A stretch of 56,376 bases of DNA from a virus. Under the pieces are notes generated by a model. It was not told the DNA's origin, made no database searches, and saw only the letters and a program-made list of their open reading frames with translations. Position numbers and translations under genes: made by a program. Below are positions 34,277-43,259 of the stretch, one piece after another (the first letter of the stretch is position 1; every line of letters begins with the position of its first letter). The stretch spans positions 1 through 56,376 of IMG/VR virus record IMGVR_UViG_3300036715_000633, one strand, 5' to 3'.

Positions 34277-34693
34277 TTATCGGTTATTCTCGGGCAGGTA
34301 GAATTGTACCGCTTGGGTGTTGGTCGTTGTGACTTTGGATTCAATTTTGGTCGCTGCATCCATGCCGTATAGCGCGGTCAGTTTAGCCAGTGCGGATACG
34401 CGTGCAGCGTGCGAACTGCCGACACCATGGTAGTTCGCCTCCTTGAACAGCGCCGCCATGATGCGACGTTTATTGGATTCGCCCGCGTTGTCGTTTTCGG
34501 CATCGATTTCCGCCTGTTTAATCAACTGACGGACAAATGACTCCTCCATGAATTTCTTGGCGTAGTCAGTTGCAAACCCAGCGTTAAAACCCAAACGCAA
34601 GCAAGCGAGGTAGGAATTATAATCAAACAAGTATTCCGTAACAAATCGGACGCGCAATTCCTTCTCGGCGTCAGTATAGGATATTGGCGGCAT
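34277..34693 (-). CDS. Probable terminase small subunit
   Basis: A 138-residue protein upstream of terL. EKELRVRFVTEYLFDYNSYLAC and LGFNAGFATDYAKKFMEES resemble the helix-turn-helix DNA-binding part of TerS; RVSALAKLTALYGMDAATKIES resembles its oligomerisation region. Start is uncertain: ATG 34693 gives MPPISYTDAEKE, while TTG 34738 has a better-placed GGGGAAGG. I prefer the ATG because the overlap with the upstream gene is then 23 bases, not 68. Confidence 0.78.
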   Translation of the reverse strand: MPPISYTDAEKELRVRFVTEYLFDYNSYLACLRLGFNAGFATDYAKKFMEESFVRQLIKQAEIDAENDNAGESNKRRIMAALFKEANYHGVGSSHAARVSALAKLTALYGMDAATKIESKVTTTNTQAVQFYLPENNR

Positions 34694-34973
34694 TACTAAC
34701 TTGCCCCATCCTTCCGATTGTACGTCTATTGGTAACAAAGCCTTCCCCTAAGTGTTGCGTACAGTATAAGGGGCAAGGCTTTGGCGAATCAAGTTTTTCG
34801 TGGACAGTTTTCCCAGAATGCCAGCGCATGGCCGCAACGACGTACCGACCACAAACGCGGCCAGTACGGGTTTCAAACTCCAGCACATTTGTGGCCAACG
34901 TATCTAGTTGCAAACGACCCCCATTCCAAGGGCCGCCTGTCAATTCGTAAGTTATCAAAATGGAATCTCCCAT
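34671..34973 (-). CDS. Unknown 100-residue protein
   Basis: A protein of unknown function beginning MGDSILITYELTGGPWNGGR, then a likely beta-rich core (VLEFETRTGRVCGRYVVAAM). It overlaps the flanking genes on both sides, as do all genes of this packaging block. I see no catalytic motif. Confidence 0.6.
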   Translation of the reverse strand: MGDSILITYELTGGPWNGGRLQLDTLATNVLEFETRTGRVCGRYVVAAMRWHSGKTVHEKLDSPKPCPLYCTQHLGEGFVTNRRTIGRMGQVSNAANILY

Positions 34974-35158
34974 TCGTATTCAGTGCATCCCACAGCAATG
35001 ACATGAGCAGGGGGACGAGCCTTATAGACCGTGCAAAGCTCCTCCTGCTTTTTAAAGTGCTCGCAGTTCATGCAGGACTGCCACACATGTGCACGCAGCG
35101 CCTCACGTTGAAACTCCAGACGGCGTGCAACGTACTCCTTGGAATCACGCACGATCAA
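34955..35158 (-). CDS. Small four-cysteine zinc-binding-like protein
   Basis: A 67-residue protein with CMNCEHF...ELC...VGC (Cys at about residues 29, 32, 41 and 57), a likely one-zinc fold seen in small phage proteins. It overlaps the genes on both sides by 14-19 bases. Function unknown. Confidence 0.65.
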   Translation of the reverse strand: MIVRDSKEYVARRLEFQREALRAHVWQSCMNCEHFKKQEELCTVYKARPPAHVIAVGCTEYEWEIPF

Positions 35159-35603
35159 TCTCCCCGTTTTGGATTTTAAGAATTGCCAATTTCTTAAACC
35201 AAATCAAGAAATCTTCCAATTCAATTTCAACGCGTGCGAAACTTGCCCCGCCCGAACCCACGGGCAGAAAACCGTCCATGATGATTTTCCAAGCCTTGCG
35301 ATTCTGCCGGTAAATCAATACAGGGATGTCCTGATTTCGCGCCGCTGATTTGACAGCTTGCGCCCACCACGCAGGTATGCACAGAGTTTCCTGCCGTTTA
35401 ACTTCAATCGCCAGACCGAACAACGAAATATCGGAACCGCCTACTGCCGATTGGTTCTGGTTGCGCTGCACAACGCCTTGCAACGCATCGACCGTCTCCT
35501 GCGGAAATTCGTTTTCGCGGATGATATTGCCCAGCACTGCCACGAGCATTTGCACCACTTCGCGCTCACCGTTTTTCCCTTTGTTGACCACATGAATCGC
35601 CAT
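35145..35603 (-). CDS. Holliday junction resolvase-like PD-(D/E)xK nuclease
   Basis: A 152-residue nuclease of the Hjc/VRR type. NKGKNGEREV (about 6-15, catalytic Glu), GGSDISLFGLAIEVKRQE (Asp, then the ExK pair, about 58-75), IPAWWAQAVKSA and PVLIYRQNRKAW match archaeal-type resolvases. Such enzymes clear branched DNA before packaging. ATG 35603 has GGAGG eight bases upstream and overlaps the stop of the small membrane gene. Confidence 0.85.
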   Translation of the reverse strand: MAIHVVNKGKNGEREVVQMLVAVLGNIIRENEFPQETVDALQGVVQRNQNQSAVGGSDISLFGLAIEVKRQETLCIPAWWAQAVKSAARNQDIPVLIYRQNRKAWKIIMDGFLPVGSGGASFARVEIELEDFLIWFKKLAILKIQNGEIDRA

Positions 35604-35722
35604 CAGATAAGCCTCCAGCCAAACGATACCGCGACATACGCAACCTTGGCGATCAGACCAGCGGCAATAAACGCCGCGGCCCAGCACGCTACCAAGACCA
35701 ACATTCCACCTAATGCTTTCAT
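35603..35722 (-). CDS. 39-residue membrane protein
   Basis: Reads MKALGGMLVLVACWAAAFIA followed by AGLIAKVAYVAVSFGWRLI: one or two hydrophobic spans with a basic end. Start ATG 35722 lies directly next to GGGAGGATGT; that ribosome-binding site is part of a 9-bp inverted repeat. The stop overlaps the nuclease start (TGATG), so the pair are coupled. Function unknown. Confidence 0.65.
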   Translation of the reverse strand: MKALGGMLVLVACWAAAFIAAGLIAKVAYVAVSFGWRLI

Positions 35723-35761
35723 ACATCCTCCCGTTAAAGGGTTAGTATAACAGGAGGATGT
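35723..35761 (-). promoter_or_regulatory. Ribosome-binding-site hairpin with internal extended -10
   Basis: A perfect inverted repeat, ACATCCTCC (35723-35731) and GGAGGATGT (35753-35761). On the minus strand the 3' arm contains the GGAGG of the gene starting at 35722, so long transcripts could hide it. The loop contains TGTTATACT (extended -10, hexamer 35749-35744); transcripts begun there lack the 5' arm and leave the site free. Confidence 0.55.
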
Positions 35762-35779
35762 GTGTCCAACCTAAATACC

Positions 35780-38257
35780 TTAAGGGGTTATTTGCTGAAC
35801 CACGGTTGTGGTCGTTGCGCCAAAAGGTAACGCCCAGTTCGCGCCTACTGTAATACCTGAGGCCTTCGTTGTTCCAATGTCGCCCAGCTTACCTTGTCCA
35901 ATCGTTGCAGGGTTTGCCAAAATCAACTCATTAAAACTGGACGCGGGACCGTAGACTTTAATATCCGCCAGATTTAAATGGTGGGTCGCTGTACCTGTGT
36001 CAGTAAAACCGGAGCAAGCACCAGCCACGGCGTCCACAACGATTTTTGCCTGAAGGCACGACCAGCTATTTCCAGCCCCATCGTTGGAAGCTGTATTTTG
36101 CCGGAATCGAATCGCATTGGACCCACTTGGCTGATTGGCGTGGTAGGCTTCCAGCTGGAAGTCGTTACCTTCGCTAGTGGTATAGTTTTCCTGTGCGCCG
36201 AGGGTGGTGGTTGCCACAGGAGCGACGGTCCATGTGGCATTGGAAAAATCCAGTGTCGGCGCCGTGGCATACGACCCACCGCGGTCGATCTGAATACTGG
36301 CATCATCTAGTACGCCGTTTTCCACGCAGAATGTACCTACGGCGTTTACCGTAGGAGTACCGCCAGTGAATTTTAGTGCGTATTGCGTTCGGATCGAGGC
36401 ACCACCACTGCCCAACGCGGCCACAGTTGCGCCAATGACAGCCCCTGTAGTGGCGGCTGGAAACGCCACGTTATTGGCCGCGTTGGAGGATAAAATCAAG
36501 TAAATTCCGTTACCTGCTCCGCGCCATTCACGAGCCTTTAGCGACCCCTTGCAACGGCGCATAACGCCTTGCCACGAGATACCATTAAAACCACCCTTGG
36601 TGCGCACATTAACCTCGCAATCCAAATGTGGCCCGCCCGCGTCAGTGGCACTGCGAGTCGATACTGCCCATGTACTGGTTAAAGGGGTGGGAGATTCGTC
36701 CACGCTTATCAGATCAAAGCGGGTCCTTTCACTAACCCCGATTTCCACCAAGCTAATCAAAGTGCCACCCAGTTGCAGATTAGCAGAGTCACCCATAGAG
36801 CTTGCATTAATGACTCCGCTAAAATTGCTGGTACGACCTGCCGCCAAATTAGTCGCCGTTAATGTTGCGCTGTCACTGTGGTAACTTCGGATCGTAATAT
36901 CACTATCCTTAACCCCGCTTACTTGCACTAGCGAGTTAATGAAATCGGCCTCGATGTGCAACCGACGGGCGCGGGACACTGACGCACTACCTGTGGTGTC
37001 CATACCTATGTAACTTGTACCCGAATTTCTCACACGGCAATCTGTGATAGTGATATCGGAAGCCGGGCCGGTAACATTACCGTATAGCCCGATTGCAGGA
37101 CCCCAGCAATTTTCGATCCGCACATTATCAACCTCCAACATGGCGTTATCTGGAGAATCGATAGAGGCCAGCCCGCCATTGCGGGAGTTTTTAACCGTTA
37201 GACCTTTGATTTTGTTGCGGTAGCAGTTATTTGACAGAATAAATCCACCATTGGTATGCGCCACGGTATAATCAAAATTACTACCATCGATGTAAATATC
37301 CGTAAAGAAATTATCGTTGGACCAGCCATTCAAGTGGACCCCGTTACCCTGCGAATTCAACACATTGATATCACGGAAACGGGAGTAGCTCGAATTAGTT
37401 ACAACACCTTCCCCTGGCGCATTTGTGATGGTGATGTTATAAAAGAATGCCGCAGTATTGGCCGTGCGCAGTTCAGAGGTGCATTCCCAACGGCGATTAA
37501 GCAGGTTATTGGAGGCATTACCATCAATCGTGCCATTGTAGACGTAAACAGGCTGACCCGATGCGCGGCTGCATGTGTCCAAGGTCGGACCCATCGTTGC
37601 AATAGTTGCACCTGCTGCAAGGGTATCGATTACACCATTGCCTGAGATTAGAGCCAAGCCGTATGTGACACCTTCAAAAGTAAAGGTCCCCGTGGTACCT
37701 GGGCCGGGTGTGATTGTCTGAATAGCCAGGGCTTGATTGTTGTTGGTTTGAAGATATACCATTAAGCTGGTCGTCGCGTCACCTTGCCGGAGCCCTTTAA
37801 TATTGCAGGACATACCTACTTGCCAACCCGTGATGTCCGCAACCGCCACAGAAAACGCGCCAGCGCTTAGGGTCGCAGTAGTCGTGGTTGTAAGTTGTGG
37901 CGCACGTTTCAAAGTGGCTCCATTCATATCCAGCACCTGCCCCGCCTTCAGGCGCACGGCTCCGGAATAAATATTGTAAGTCGCACCTTGCGCCAGCGTT
38001 ATTTTTGCGCCAGCAGGTTGGTTATTAATGAAATCGCGCAGCAACGCAAAATCCGTTGCAGGGATGCCTGTCGGTGTTGGCGCCAAACTAGCAAGAGCCT
38101 GATATATTGCCCAACCGTTAGACAACAAGACCAAAGCATCCGCCAGTGGAACTTTAACCGGCACGCCCTGCGTTGACGAATAAACCGTACCGTTTGCATT
38201 TAACGAAGTGACGCGACCATCGGACGAGTCTGGTGGAACGAGGAGAATGGTTTGCAT
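35780..38257 (-). CDS. Tailspike-like protein with right-handed beta-helix
   Basis: An 825-residue protein. A 50-residue N-terminal module shares 37 of 53 positions with the next spike gene and is probably its attachment or capping domain. The centre (YNIYSGAVRLKAGQVLDMNG, YVYNGTIDGNASNNLLN, NCYRNKIKGLTVKNSRNGG, RIENCWGPAIG) shows the regular NG/GN/short-strand pattern of pectate-lyase-like beta-helices used by capsule- or O-antigen-cleaving spikes. The C-terminal 200 residues are beta-rich. Catalytic residues cannot be fixed by reading. Confidence 0.82.
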   Translation of the reverse strand: MQTILLVPPDSSDGRVTSLNANGTVYSSTQGVPVKVPLADALVLLSNGWAIYQALASLAPTPTGIPATDFALLRDFINNQPAGAKITLAQGATYNIYSGAVRLKAGQVLDMNGATLKRAPQLTTTTTATLSAGAFSVAVADITGWQVGMSCNIKGLRQGDATTSLMVYLQTNNNQALAIQTITPGPGTTGTFTFEGVTYGLALISGNGVIDTLAAGATIATMGPTLDTCSRASGQPVYVYNGTIDGNASNNLLNRRWECTSELRTANTAAFFYNITITNAPGEGVVTNSSYSRFRDINVLNSQGNGVHLNGWSNDNFFTDIYIDGSNFDYTVAHTNGGFILSNNCYRNKIKGLTVKNSRNGGLASIDSPDNAMLEVDNVRIENCWGPAIGLYGNVTGPASDITITDCRVRNSGTSYIGMDTTGSASVSRARRLHIEADFINSLVQVSGVKDSDITIRSYHSDSATLTATNLAAGRTSNFSGVINASSMGDSANLQLGGTLISLVEIGVSERTRFDLISVDESPTPLTSTWAVSTRSATDAGGPHLDCEVNVRTKGGFNGISWQGVMRRCKGSLKAREWRGAGNGIYLILSSNAANNVAFPAATTGAVIGATVAALGSGGASIRTQYALKFTGGTPTVNAVGTFCVENGVLDDASIQIDRGGSYATAPTLDFSNATWTVAPVATTTLGAQENYTTSEGNDFQLEAYHANQPSGSNAIRFRQNTASNDGAGNSWSCLQAKIVVDAVAGACSGFTDTGTATHHLNLADIKVYGPASSFNELILANPATIGQGKLGDIGTTKASGITVGANWALPFGATTTTVVQQITP

Positions 38258-38290
38258 TTTTGGATTCCTTATTGATTAAGTTAATGCGCG

Positions 38291-40396
38291 CTAGTCGTAG
38301 GTGTTTACTGCGGGCGGGTTAGCGGTTCGCACGGCTTGCATAACAACGCATGACCCGGAATGTGCGGTGCCCGATATAAAGTCCATACCTTCCGCGTAGG
38401 ACGCCGCTCCTATCAAATTACCAGCCTTGTCTTGCCAGAAATTACGAATGGACGAAGTTTGCCCGGTGTTGTAATTGCGAGTTCGCGCCGCGTAGGCCCA
38501 GTCCGATCCATTAGGTGAGGTCCAGAAATGATGATAGGGCTCATTCACTGTTGCGGTACCTTGGGTACGCAGCGACCCATACACGAATCCACCTTTGGCG
38601 CCCTTGTCGATAACTATGCCAACATTCCCGGACCCTGCATCAGCCATCACAATATCAGGACCGGTAGGAGTTGCGCGAAGCGTGCCCGTGTCAACACCCG
38701 TGGAAATAAAATAGTAGGGCGTGTTGGCTTGCAGCGGTGACGGAATCGCCCCTGAGGAGGTGACATACACCTGCTGTTTAGACAGCAACCGATGGGACCA
38801 GCAAGTAATCGTCGCACTTGCTGCCGTAGCTTTAATATTTCGCCGCGACTCTTTTCGCAGTGTGACTCCGATCAAAGGTGGGATATCATCCTGCCGTTCC
38901 AAACGGTTGCCCGCGCTAAGCCACGCCAATTTTTTGTCCATCGTGATCGAACTATAGGCGTCGTTCCATCCGATAGTTTTTTCGTTGTCGCAGTCAAGCA
39001 AGCCAAACACAAATTGCTCACCGAACACGAGGTCGCCGCAGCGGTTTAACTCACTGCCGTAAATGCAATTCCAGCCAGGTGTTGCTGCAATTTGCGCAAA
39101 TGTGGAATTTGCTACAGGCGCAGCACTCACCCCGTCCCATACGATAATCGCATTCTGCGAAGTGGTTTCCGTGGGCGCGTCATTGTCCCCTGTCAGGATA
39201 TAAATAAGGCCTGAGCTTGGGTCTTGGATTACGGCGTGCATGTGGTTAATGAGGTGCGTGCCGTTTGTGTTAAAGGTCAACAGCGCCGACCAGGTCAAAC
39301 CGTCATCCAGCGACTGCCACAAACGAACGGCGTCATTGGCACCACCCGGAGTGCGTGATCCGTTAACGTTGTATTCGGCAACAAGAACCTTGTAAACATA
39401 AGGCGACCCTTTTGGGTCTTGGACCTTGGCCTCACATACGGAGCGTTGATGCAGAATCCGAACGTTTTGCACCATCGTGTTACTGAGCCCGTCCGACGCG
39501 CCCAAGTTCAATACTGCGCGACCGTTCGTACCATTTAAATCATTACCCAGCGCGTATTTTGTCGCCGAGGTTGGCGATGCGCGCCAAAACATAAGGTTGG
39601 AAGAGTAGTTACCCGCGGCACCGCCCGCGACAAGAGTTGCCGCCGTTGCACCACCCGAACCCACAAGAATGGCTCCCGAATTTAAAACCTTGGCAATGCG
39701 AATAGTCGTACCGCTCCCGCCCATGTTGATCGTACCATCCGCTGATTTAGGGCAATTAACACCATTCGATATGGAAAAATTCCAGGTGTTAATTGCGGTT
39801 ATAGTCCCGCCGGCAGGGGCTTGCGTGATGTCACCATCGTAGGCATAGAGCTTGCGAACGAAATCACCGTTAGGACCATCCGAACACAAATAGGTCCCGT
39901 CTGGCAAATGCCCGAACGGCAAAACGGGAACCGACGCCAGACGATTCAGGGCGAGATAATTACCGGGCACGCTGGGCGCCATTTGCGAATCGCCGCTTTG
40001 CACGACAATGGAAATATTACCCGCCGTGGAGGTGACCACATAGGTCTGAATACCTTGCACCGCTGCGATTGTGATCGGCCCGCCTTGCGAGATTGCCCAC
40101 ACTGATCCATCACCTACGCGCAGAATTGAACCTGTGGAATTTACGTCACCTTGTACCGTGACGGCAAACCCGTCAAAAACCTGAAACGTTTTAGGGTTGC
40201 CCGGCGAGGCAATAAACGGAGTGTTACTACATACACCTTGGAAGTATTGCCAACCGTTAGCCAACAAAACCGACGCGTCAGCAGCACCCGCAGAAACGGG
40301 AACACCCTGCGTGGAGGAGTAGGTCGTACCATTTGCGACCAATGTGGTAACGCGCCCGTCGGTCGAATCAGGCGGAATCAATAACGTCGTGGACAT
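38291..40396 (-). CDS. Tailspike-like protein with BNR/Asp-box propeller features
   Basis: A 701-residue protein that shares the same N-terminal module as the neighbouring spike (PPDSTDGRVT...YSSTQGVPV...VLLANGW). The body has sialidase-like Asp-box segments, SLDDGLTWSALL and SPNGSDWAYAA, and beta sequence consistent with a propeller. It probably binds or cleaves a surface sugar; enzymatic activity is not shown. It overlaps the upstream gene by 29 bases. Confidence 0.75.
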   Translation of the reverse strand: MSTTLLIPPDSTDGRVTTLVANGTTYSSTQGVPVSAGAADASVLLANGWQYFQGVCSNTPFIASPGNPKTFQVFDGFAVTVQGDVNSTGSILRVGDGSVWAISQGGPITIAAVQGIQTYVVTSTAGNISIVVQSGDSQMAPSVPGNYLALNRLASVPVLPFGHLPDGTYLCSDGPNGDFVRKLYAYDGDITQAPAGGTITAINTWNFSISNGVNCPKSADGTINMGGSGTTIRIAKVLNSGAILVGSGGATAATLVAGGAAGNYSSNLMFWRASPTSATKYALGNDLNGTNGRAVLNLGASDGLSNTMVQNVRILHQRSVCEAKVQDPKGSPYVYKVLVAEYNVNGSRTPGGANDAVRLWQSLDDGLTWSALLTFNTNGTHLINHMHAVIQDPSSGLIYILTGDNDAPTETTSQNAIIVWDGVSAAPVANSTFAQIAATPGWNCIYGSELNRCGDLVFGEQFVFGLLDCDNEKTIGWNDAYSSITMDKKLAWLSAGNRLERQDDIPPLIGVTLRKESRRNIKATAASATITCWSHRLLSKQQVYVTSSGAIPSPLQANTPYYFISTGVDTGTLRATPTGPDIVMADAGSGNVGIVIDKGAKGGFVYGSLRTQGTATVNEPYHHFWTSPNGSDWAYAARTRNYNTGQTSSIRNFWQDKAGNLIGAASYAEGMDFISGTAHSGSCVVMQAVRTANPPAVNTYD

Positions 40397-40685
40397 TTAA
40401 ATTTCCTTCGGAGTTGGCAGCGGAGTCCTCGTCGTCTGGAATTGGAGTCGCCCAGGCCTTCGCTTGCTGAATTAGCATTTTGGCAAAAGAGATATCAGCC
40501 AGTTTGGAATCCTCGAGCGAATCACCGCGGCGTATTTTGCAGCTTGGCGCCAAATACAGGTTGAGCGATTCAGGTGCCACAAATGTGCGATACACCACGC
40601 CACCCATACGCCCCGACGATTGCTCCGTGGCTCCCAAGGTGCCCAAATATTCCGCAACCAATTCGGCATCAGTTTTACGACCCAT
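40368..40685 (-). CDS. Unknown protein, first gene of the late operon
   Basis: A 105-residue protein, MGRKTDAELVAEYLGTLGAT at the start, mixed charge, ending in an acidic PDDEDSAANSEGN tail. It is the first gene after the late promoter, with GGAG upstream of ATG 40685, and overlaps the spike gene. I do not recognise it; a spike-associated or head decoration role is conceivable but unsupported. Confidence 0.65.
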   Translation of the reverse strand: MGRKTDAELVAEYLGTLGATEQSSGRMGGVVYRTFVAPESLNLYLAPSCKIRRGDSLEDSKLADISFAKMLIQQAKAWATPIPDDEDSAANSEGNLNVHDVIDSA

Positions 40686-40705
40686 TATTTTAAATCTCCA
40701 GTTGG

Positions 40706-40734
40706 GCGAGGATGCTGCATATTAGCACCCTCGC
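40706..40734. repeat. Inverted repeat over the late promoter
   Basis: GCGAGGATGCT (40706-40716) and AGCACCCTCGC (40724-40734) match at 10 of 11 positions around a 7-base centre. The repeat covers the -10 of the promoter at 40719-40747, a natural place for an operator. With no U run after it on the minus strand, a terminator is less likely. Confidence 0.6.
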
Positions 40735-40747
40735 AGGTTGAAAACAA
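40719..40747 (-). promoter_or_regulatory. Candidate late promoter
   Basis: On the minus strand TTGTTT (40747-40742), 17-base spacer, TAATAT (40724-40719) preceded by TGC (extended -10). It is the only good promoter seen before the spike, packaging, head and tail block, which runs about 27 kb to 13 kb. Confidence 0.62.
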
Positions 40748-40748
40748 T

Positions 40749-42200
40749 TTACGCCTTTTTACCGTCCTCAATCAGGACCAGGGTATGTTTGGCGCGGGTC
40801 GCGGCGACGTAACAGAGGTTAATCTCTTGACCCTTTTGCCATTCCTGCTTCGCCCACTTTGCAGGGCAGAGGGGGCTATTAAGCCAGAACACCCGCGAAG
40901 CCTCGAGCCCTTTGGCTTTGTGAATCGTTGCGAGTTTCAAGCGGCGACCGCCATCCGTGAATAACGAATCGATGACAGCTAGCAGCGCCTCGATAGTGCG
41001 GGTTTCCTCGTCCATGCTATGCAGCAGGCACAGAATAGCATCGCACTTGTCTTGGACCGCGTCAGCCTTGCTGTCCAGCTGTTTAGCGATGGCCTTATCG
41101 ACTTCGCGCATGGCCCAGGCTTCCAGTTTTAGCTCGAGGTCATCGACGCCGTTGGCTTTCATGCGATTAATGAGGACCTTCAACCCTTGCCCGATTTCGC
41201 GGCCCATTACGCTAACAGGCACGCGTGCTTTCAGCAGACGATAGGCAAGCTGGATCAGTGGCTTGGTGTTGCGACATACCACGAGGTCGTCAATACCGAA
41301 TGCAGTGTGATCCCATTTATACCCCAGGTCCAATACTTCGCCTTCTGGTGCATCGTCGCACGGCTCAATGTGCGAAACCCACTTGCGTGCGTGATTAACG
41401 ACAGACTTCGCGCAGCGATACGACACGGTCAGCGGGAACCGCGTGCAGTTAAATTCCTCGGCGATCAGGTTAAGGCTGTTGCTATCGGCACCGCGGAAAC
41501 CATAGATAGCCTGCGCAGGGTCACCCACCGCAATGATACGCGTGTGCGCGTGCATGATCTTGCGCAGAATCGCACGCTGGATGGCATTCGTGTCCTGAGC
41601 CTCGTCCACGAAAATAAAGTCAAACTTCGGCAGCACGATTCCATCCTTAACGGCAAAATACAGCATGTCATCGAAGTCCACGAGGTTCGATGCGTTTGAC
41701 CACATCAACAACTTACGGGCAATCTCAACAGCCCGCGGCATTTCTGCCCTTTCGTTTTCCAGTTCCAGATCGTGATGCTGGATGATGTCATACCACGCCG
41801 ACTCGTCGTCCGCTTCGAGGCAACCGATGCCGACTTGGCGTGCGAGGCCTACGAGTCGCGCAGCGAATTGGCCATAAATCCAATCATCGTCCTGGGACAG
41901 GTTTTGTTTCGTCAGGTGACGGAGCTTGTTGGTCTCCACGCTGTTAGTCATACGCGCACGCGTGACAGGCGAGTAGGTCAAGCTGTGGAACGTGCGTGCG
42001 TTGACGCCTCGCGTTTTCAACTCCTCGGCAATCGACTTGTTAAAGGCGAGGAAAATCGAGGATCCTTGGATGCGGTTGATTGCTTCCACGATGGTCGTGG
42101 TCTTGCCGGAGCCTGCGACAGCCTCCACGATTGCGTTACCTTGCCCGTGCTGGGCGAAGTCAAAGATGGCGTTTTGATAGTTGGACCAAGTTGCAGACAT
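40749..42200 (-). CDS. UvrD/Rep-type superfamily 1 helicase
   Basis: A 483-residue 3'-5' helicase. Motif I is AVAGSGKTTT (about 28-37), motif II FIFVDEAQDTNAIQ (about 185-198), motif III GDPAQAIYGFRGAD (about 215-228), motif V TIHKAKGLEASR, and motif VI YVAATRAKHTL. It is shorter than bacterial UvrD (about 720), lacking large 1B/2B insertions. It may unwind DNA in replication or repair. ATG 42200 follows AAGGAAAC. Confidence 0.92.
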   Translation of the reverse strand: MSATWSNYQNAIFDFAQHGQGNAIVEAVAGSGKTTTIVEAINRIQGSSIFLAFNKSIAEELKTRGVNARTFHSLTYSPVTRARMTNSVETNKLRHLTKQNLSQDDDWIYGQFAARLVGLARQVGIGCLEADDESAWYDIIQHHDLELENERAEMPRAVEIARKLLMWSNASNLVDFDDMLYFAVKDGIVLPKFDFIFVDEAQDTNAIQRAILRKIMHAHTRIIAVGDPAQAIYGFRGADSNSLNLIAEEFNCTRFPLTVSYRCAKSVVNHARKWVSHIEPCDDAPEGEVLDLGYKWDHTAFGIDDLVVCRNTKPLIQLAYRLLKARVPVSVMGREIGQGLKVLINRMKANGVDDLELKLEAWAMREVDKAIAKQLDSKADAVQDKCDAILCLLHSMDEETRTIEALLAVIDSLFTDGGRRLKLATIHKAKGLEASRVFWLNSPLCPAKWAKQEWQKGQEINLCYVAATRAKHTLVLIEDGKKA

Positions 42201-42239
42201 GATGTGTTTCCTTTTCGCGTGATGTTCGAGTAGTGGGTG

Positions 42240-42464
42240 TTAATGTGTTGCAGGTGCGAACGCGTTGTGTGGCAACTCGTTCAGCAGGTGGGACGTTTTC
42301 ATTTCGGCGTGAATCGCTGCACAGTCGATGGTCTGTTTAAATTTGCGATACAGATTGGCGCGCACAACATCAACGGAGATTACTTGCGCACCTTTGCGGA
42401 AAATACGATCTTCGAGGACTTCGATGATGGCGGTTTCGATCTGAGCGGCGGTCGGTTTAAACAT
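42240..42464 (-). CDS. Unknown 74-residue protein
   Basis: A small, probably helical protein (AAQIETAIIEVLEDRIFRKG) of unknown function. It is the first gene behind a strong promoter and precedes the UvrD-like helicase, with which it is probably co-transcribed. ATG 42464 follows CCGGAG. Confidence 0.65.
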   Translation of the reverse strand: MFKPTAAQIETAIIEVLEDRIFRKGAQVISVDVVRANLYRKFKQTIDCAAIHAEMKTSHLLNELPHNAFAPATH

Positions 42465-42495
42465 TTTTTTCTCCGGTGAGTGATTCGATATAAAG

Positions 42496-42524
42496 ATTAT
42501 ACACCCACCGGATTGACCCGTAAA
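42496..42524 (-). promoter_or_regulatory. Strong sigma70 promoter
   Basis: On the minus strand TTTACG (42524-42519), 17-base spacer, and a perfect TATAAT (42501-42496). It would transcribe the 74-residue gene and the UvrD-like helicase. Confidence 0.82.
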
Positions 42525-42526
42525 GT

Positions 42527-43249
42527 TTAATTTAGCGCAAGTGTTGCCTTTTTAGTGGAACCCACCTGAGGTGCCAGATTGATCTTGGATCCAAACTGTT
42601 TACCAGCGCCGAAGGCTTCGCCGTTCGTAATTCCTTTGCCGGCTTTGCCCTTTTTCAGTTCACCGTGTCGAGCCAAGATTAACGCGCTGTTAGCGTTTGC
42701 CTCGCTTTCGTGTAGGTTCGTCAGCACCAGCGCGTTTGCGGGCGCTGTAGTCGATTCTGATGCGGATGCAGCGGCTTTTATCTCGCGGACTCGTTCGCGC
42801 AGCTTTGCGACGACACCCAACGCGAACGAACGTGCGGCAGGGCACGAATCATCCTTATACAGCTTGCGGGCCTCCTTGAGGATCGAGGTGATTACATACT
42901 CGGTCAGAACCATGGCCGTCGTTGCATTCGACTCCTTGCCGACAAATACGTGGTACCCTTTCCAGGAGTTGACTTTGCCCATGCTGTAGTATTTGCAGAA
43001 AAACAGATTAGCGATGATGTTGGCGCAATTCTTGGACCAGATCGTGCTGACCATGATGGCTTGGAATTCGTCGCGTCGCTCCTGAGGCACTGCGTTTTCG
43101 ACATCAACCATAGACAAATTGTACTTTGCCAGCAGGTTGTAAGACATGCGCAGCGCGTTGTCACGTTCACCTTCGGACGCGGCGGCGTCGTTTGCCAACG
43201 CCATCATTTTGCGGATGCGTGCGAGGATCTTGTTTTCTTGGGTTTCCAT
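42527..43249 (-). CDS. DUF2786-domain protein
   Basis: A 240-residue protein. The N-terminal about 55 residues (KILARIRKMMALANDAAASEGERDNALRMSYNLL onward, in short KMMALANDAAA and NLLAKYNLSMVDVE) match DUF2786, common in phages and mobile elements. The middle part (FFCKYYSMGKVNSWKGYHVF) resembles the region that follows DUF2786 in such proteins; the C-terminus is Lys/Gly/Ala-rich. Function unknown. ATG 43249 follows AAGGAG. Confidence 0.82.
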   Translation of the reverse strand: METQENKILARIRKMMALANDAAASEGERDNALRMSYNLLAKYNLSMVDVENAVPQERRDEFQAIMVSTIWSKNCANIIANLFFCKYYSMGKVNSWKGYHVFVGKESNATTAMVLTEYVITSILKEARKLYKDDSCPAARSFALGVVAKLRERVREIKAAASASESTTAPANALVLTNLHESEANANSALILARHGELKKGKAGKGITNGEAFGAGKQFGSKINLAPQVGSTKKATLALN

Positions 43250-43259
43250 GTCGATCTCC

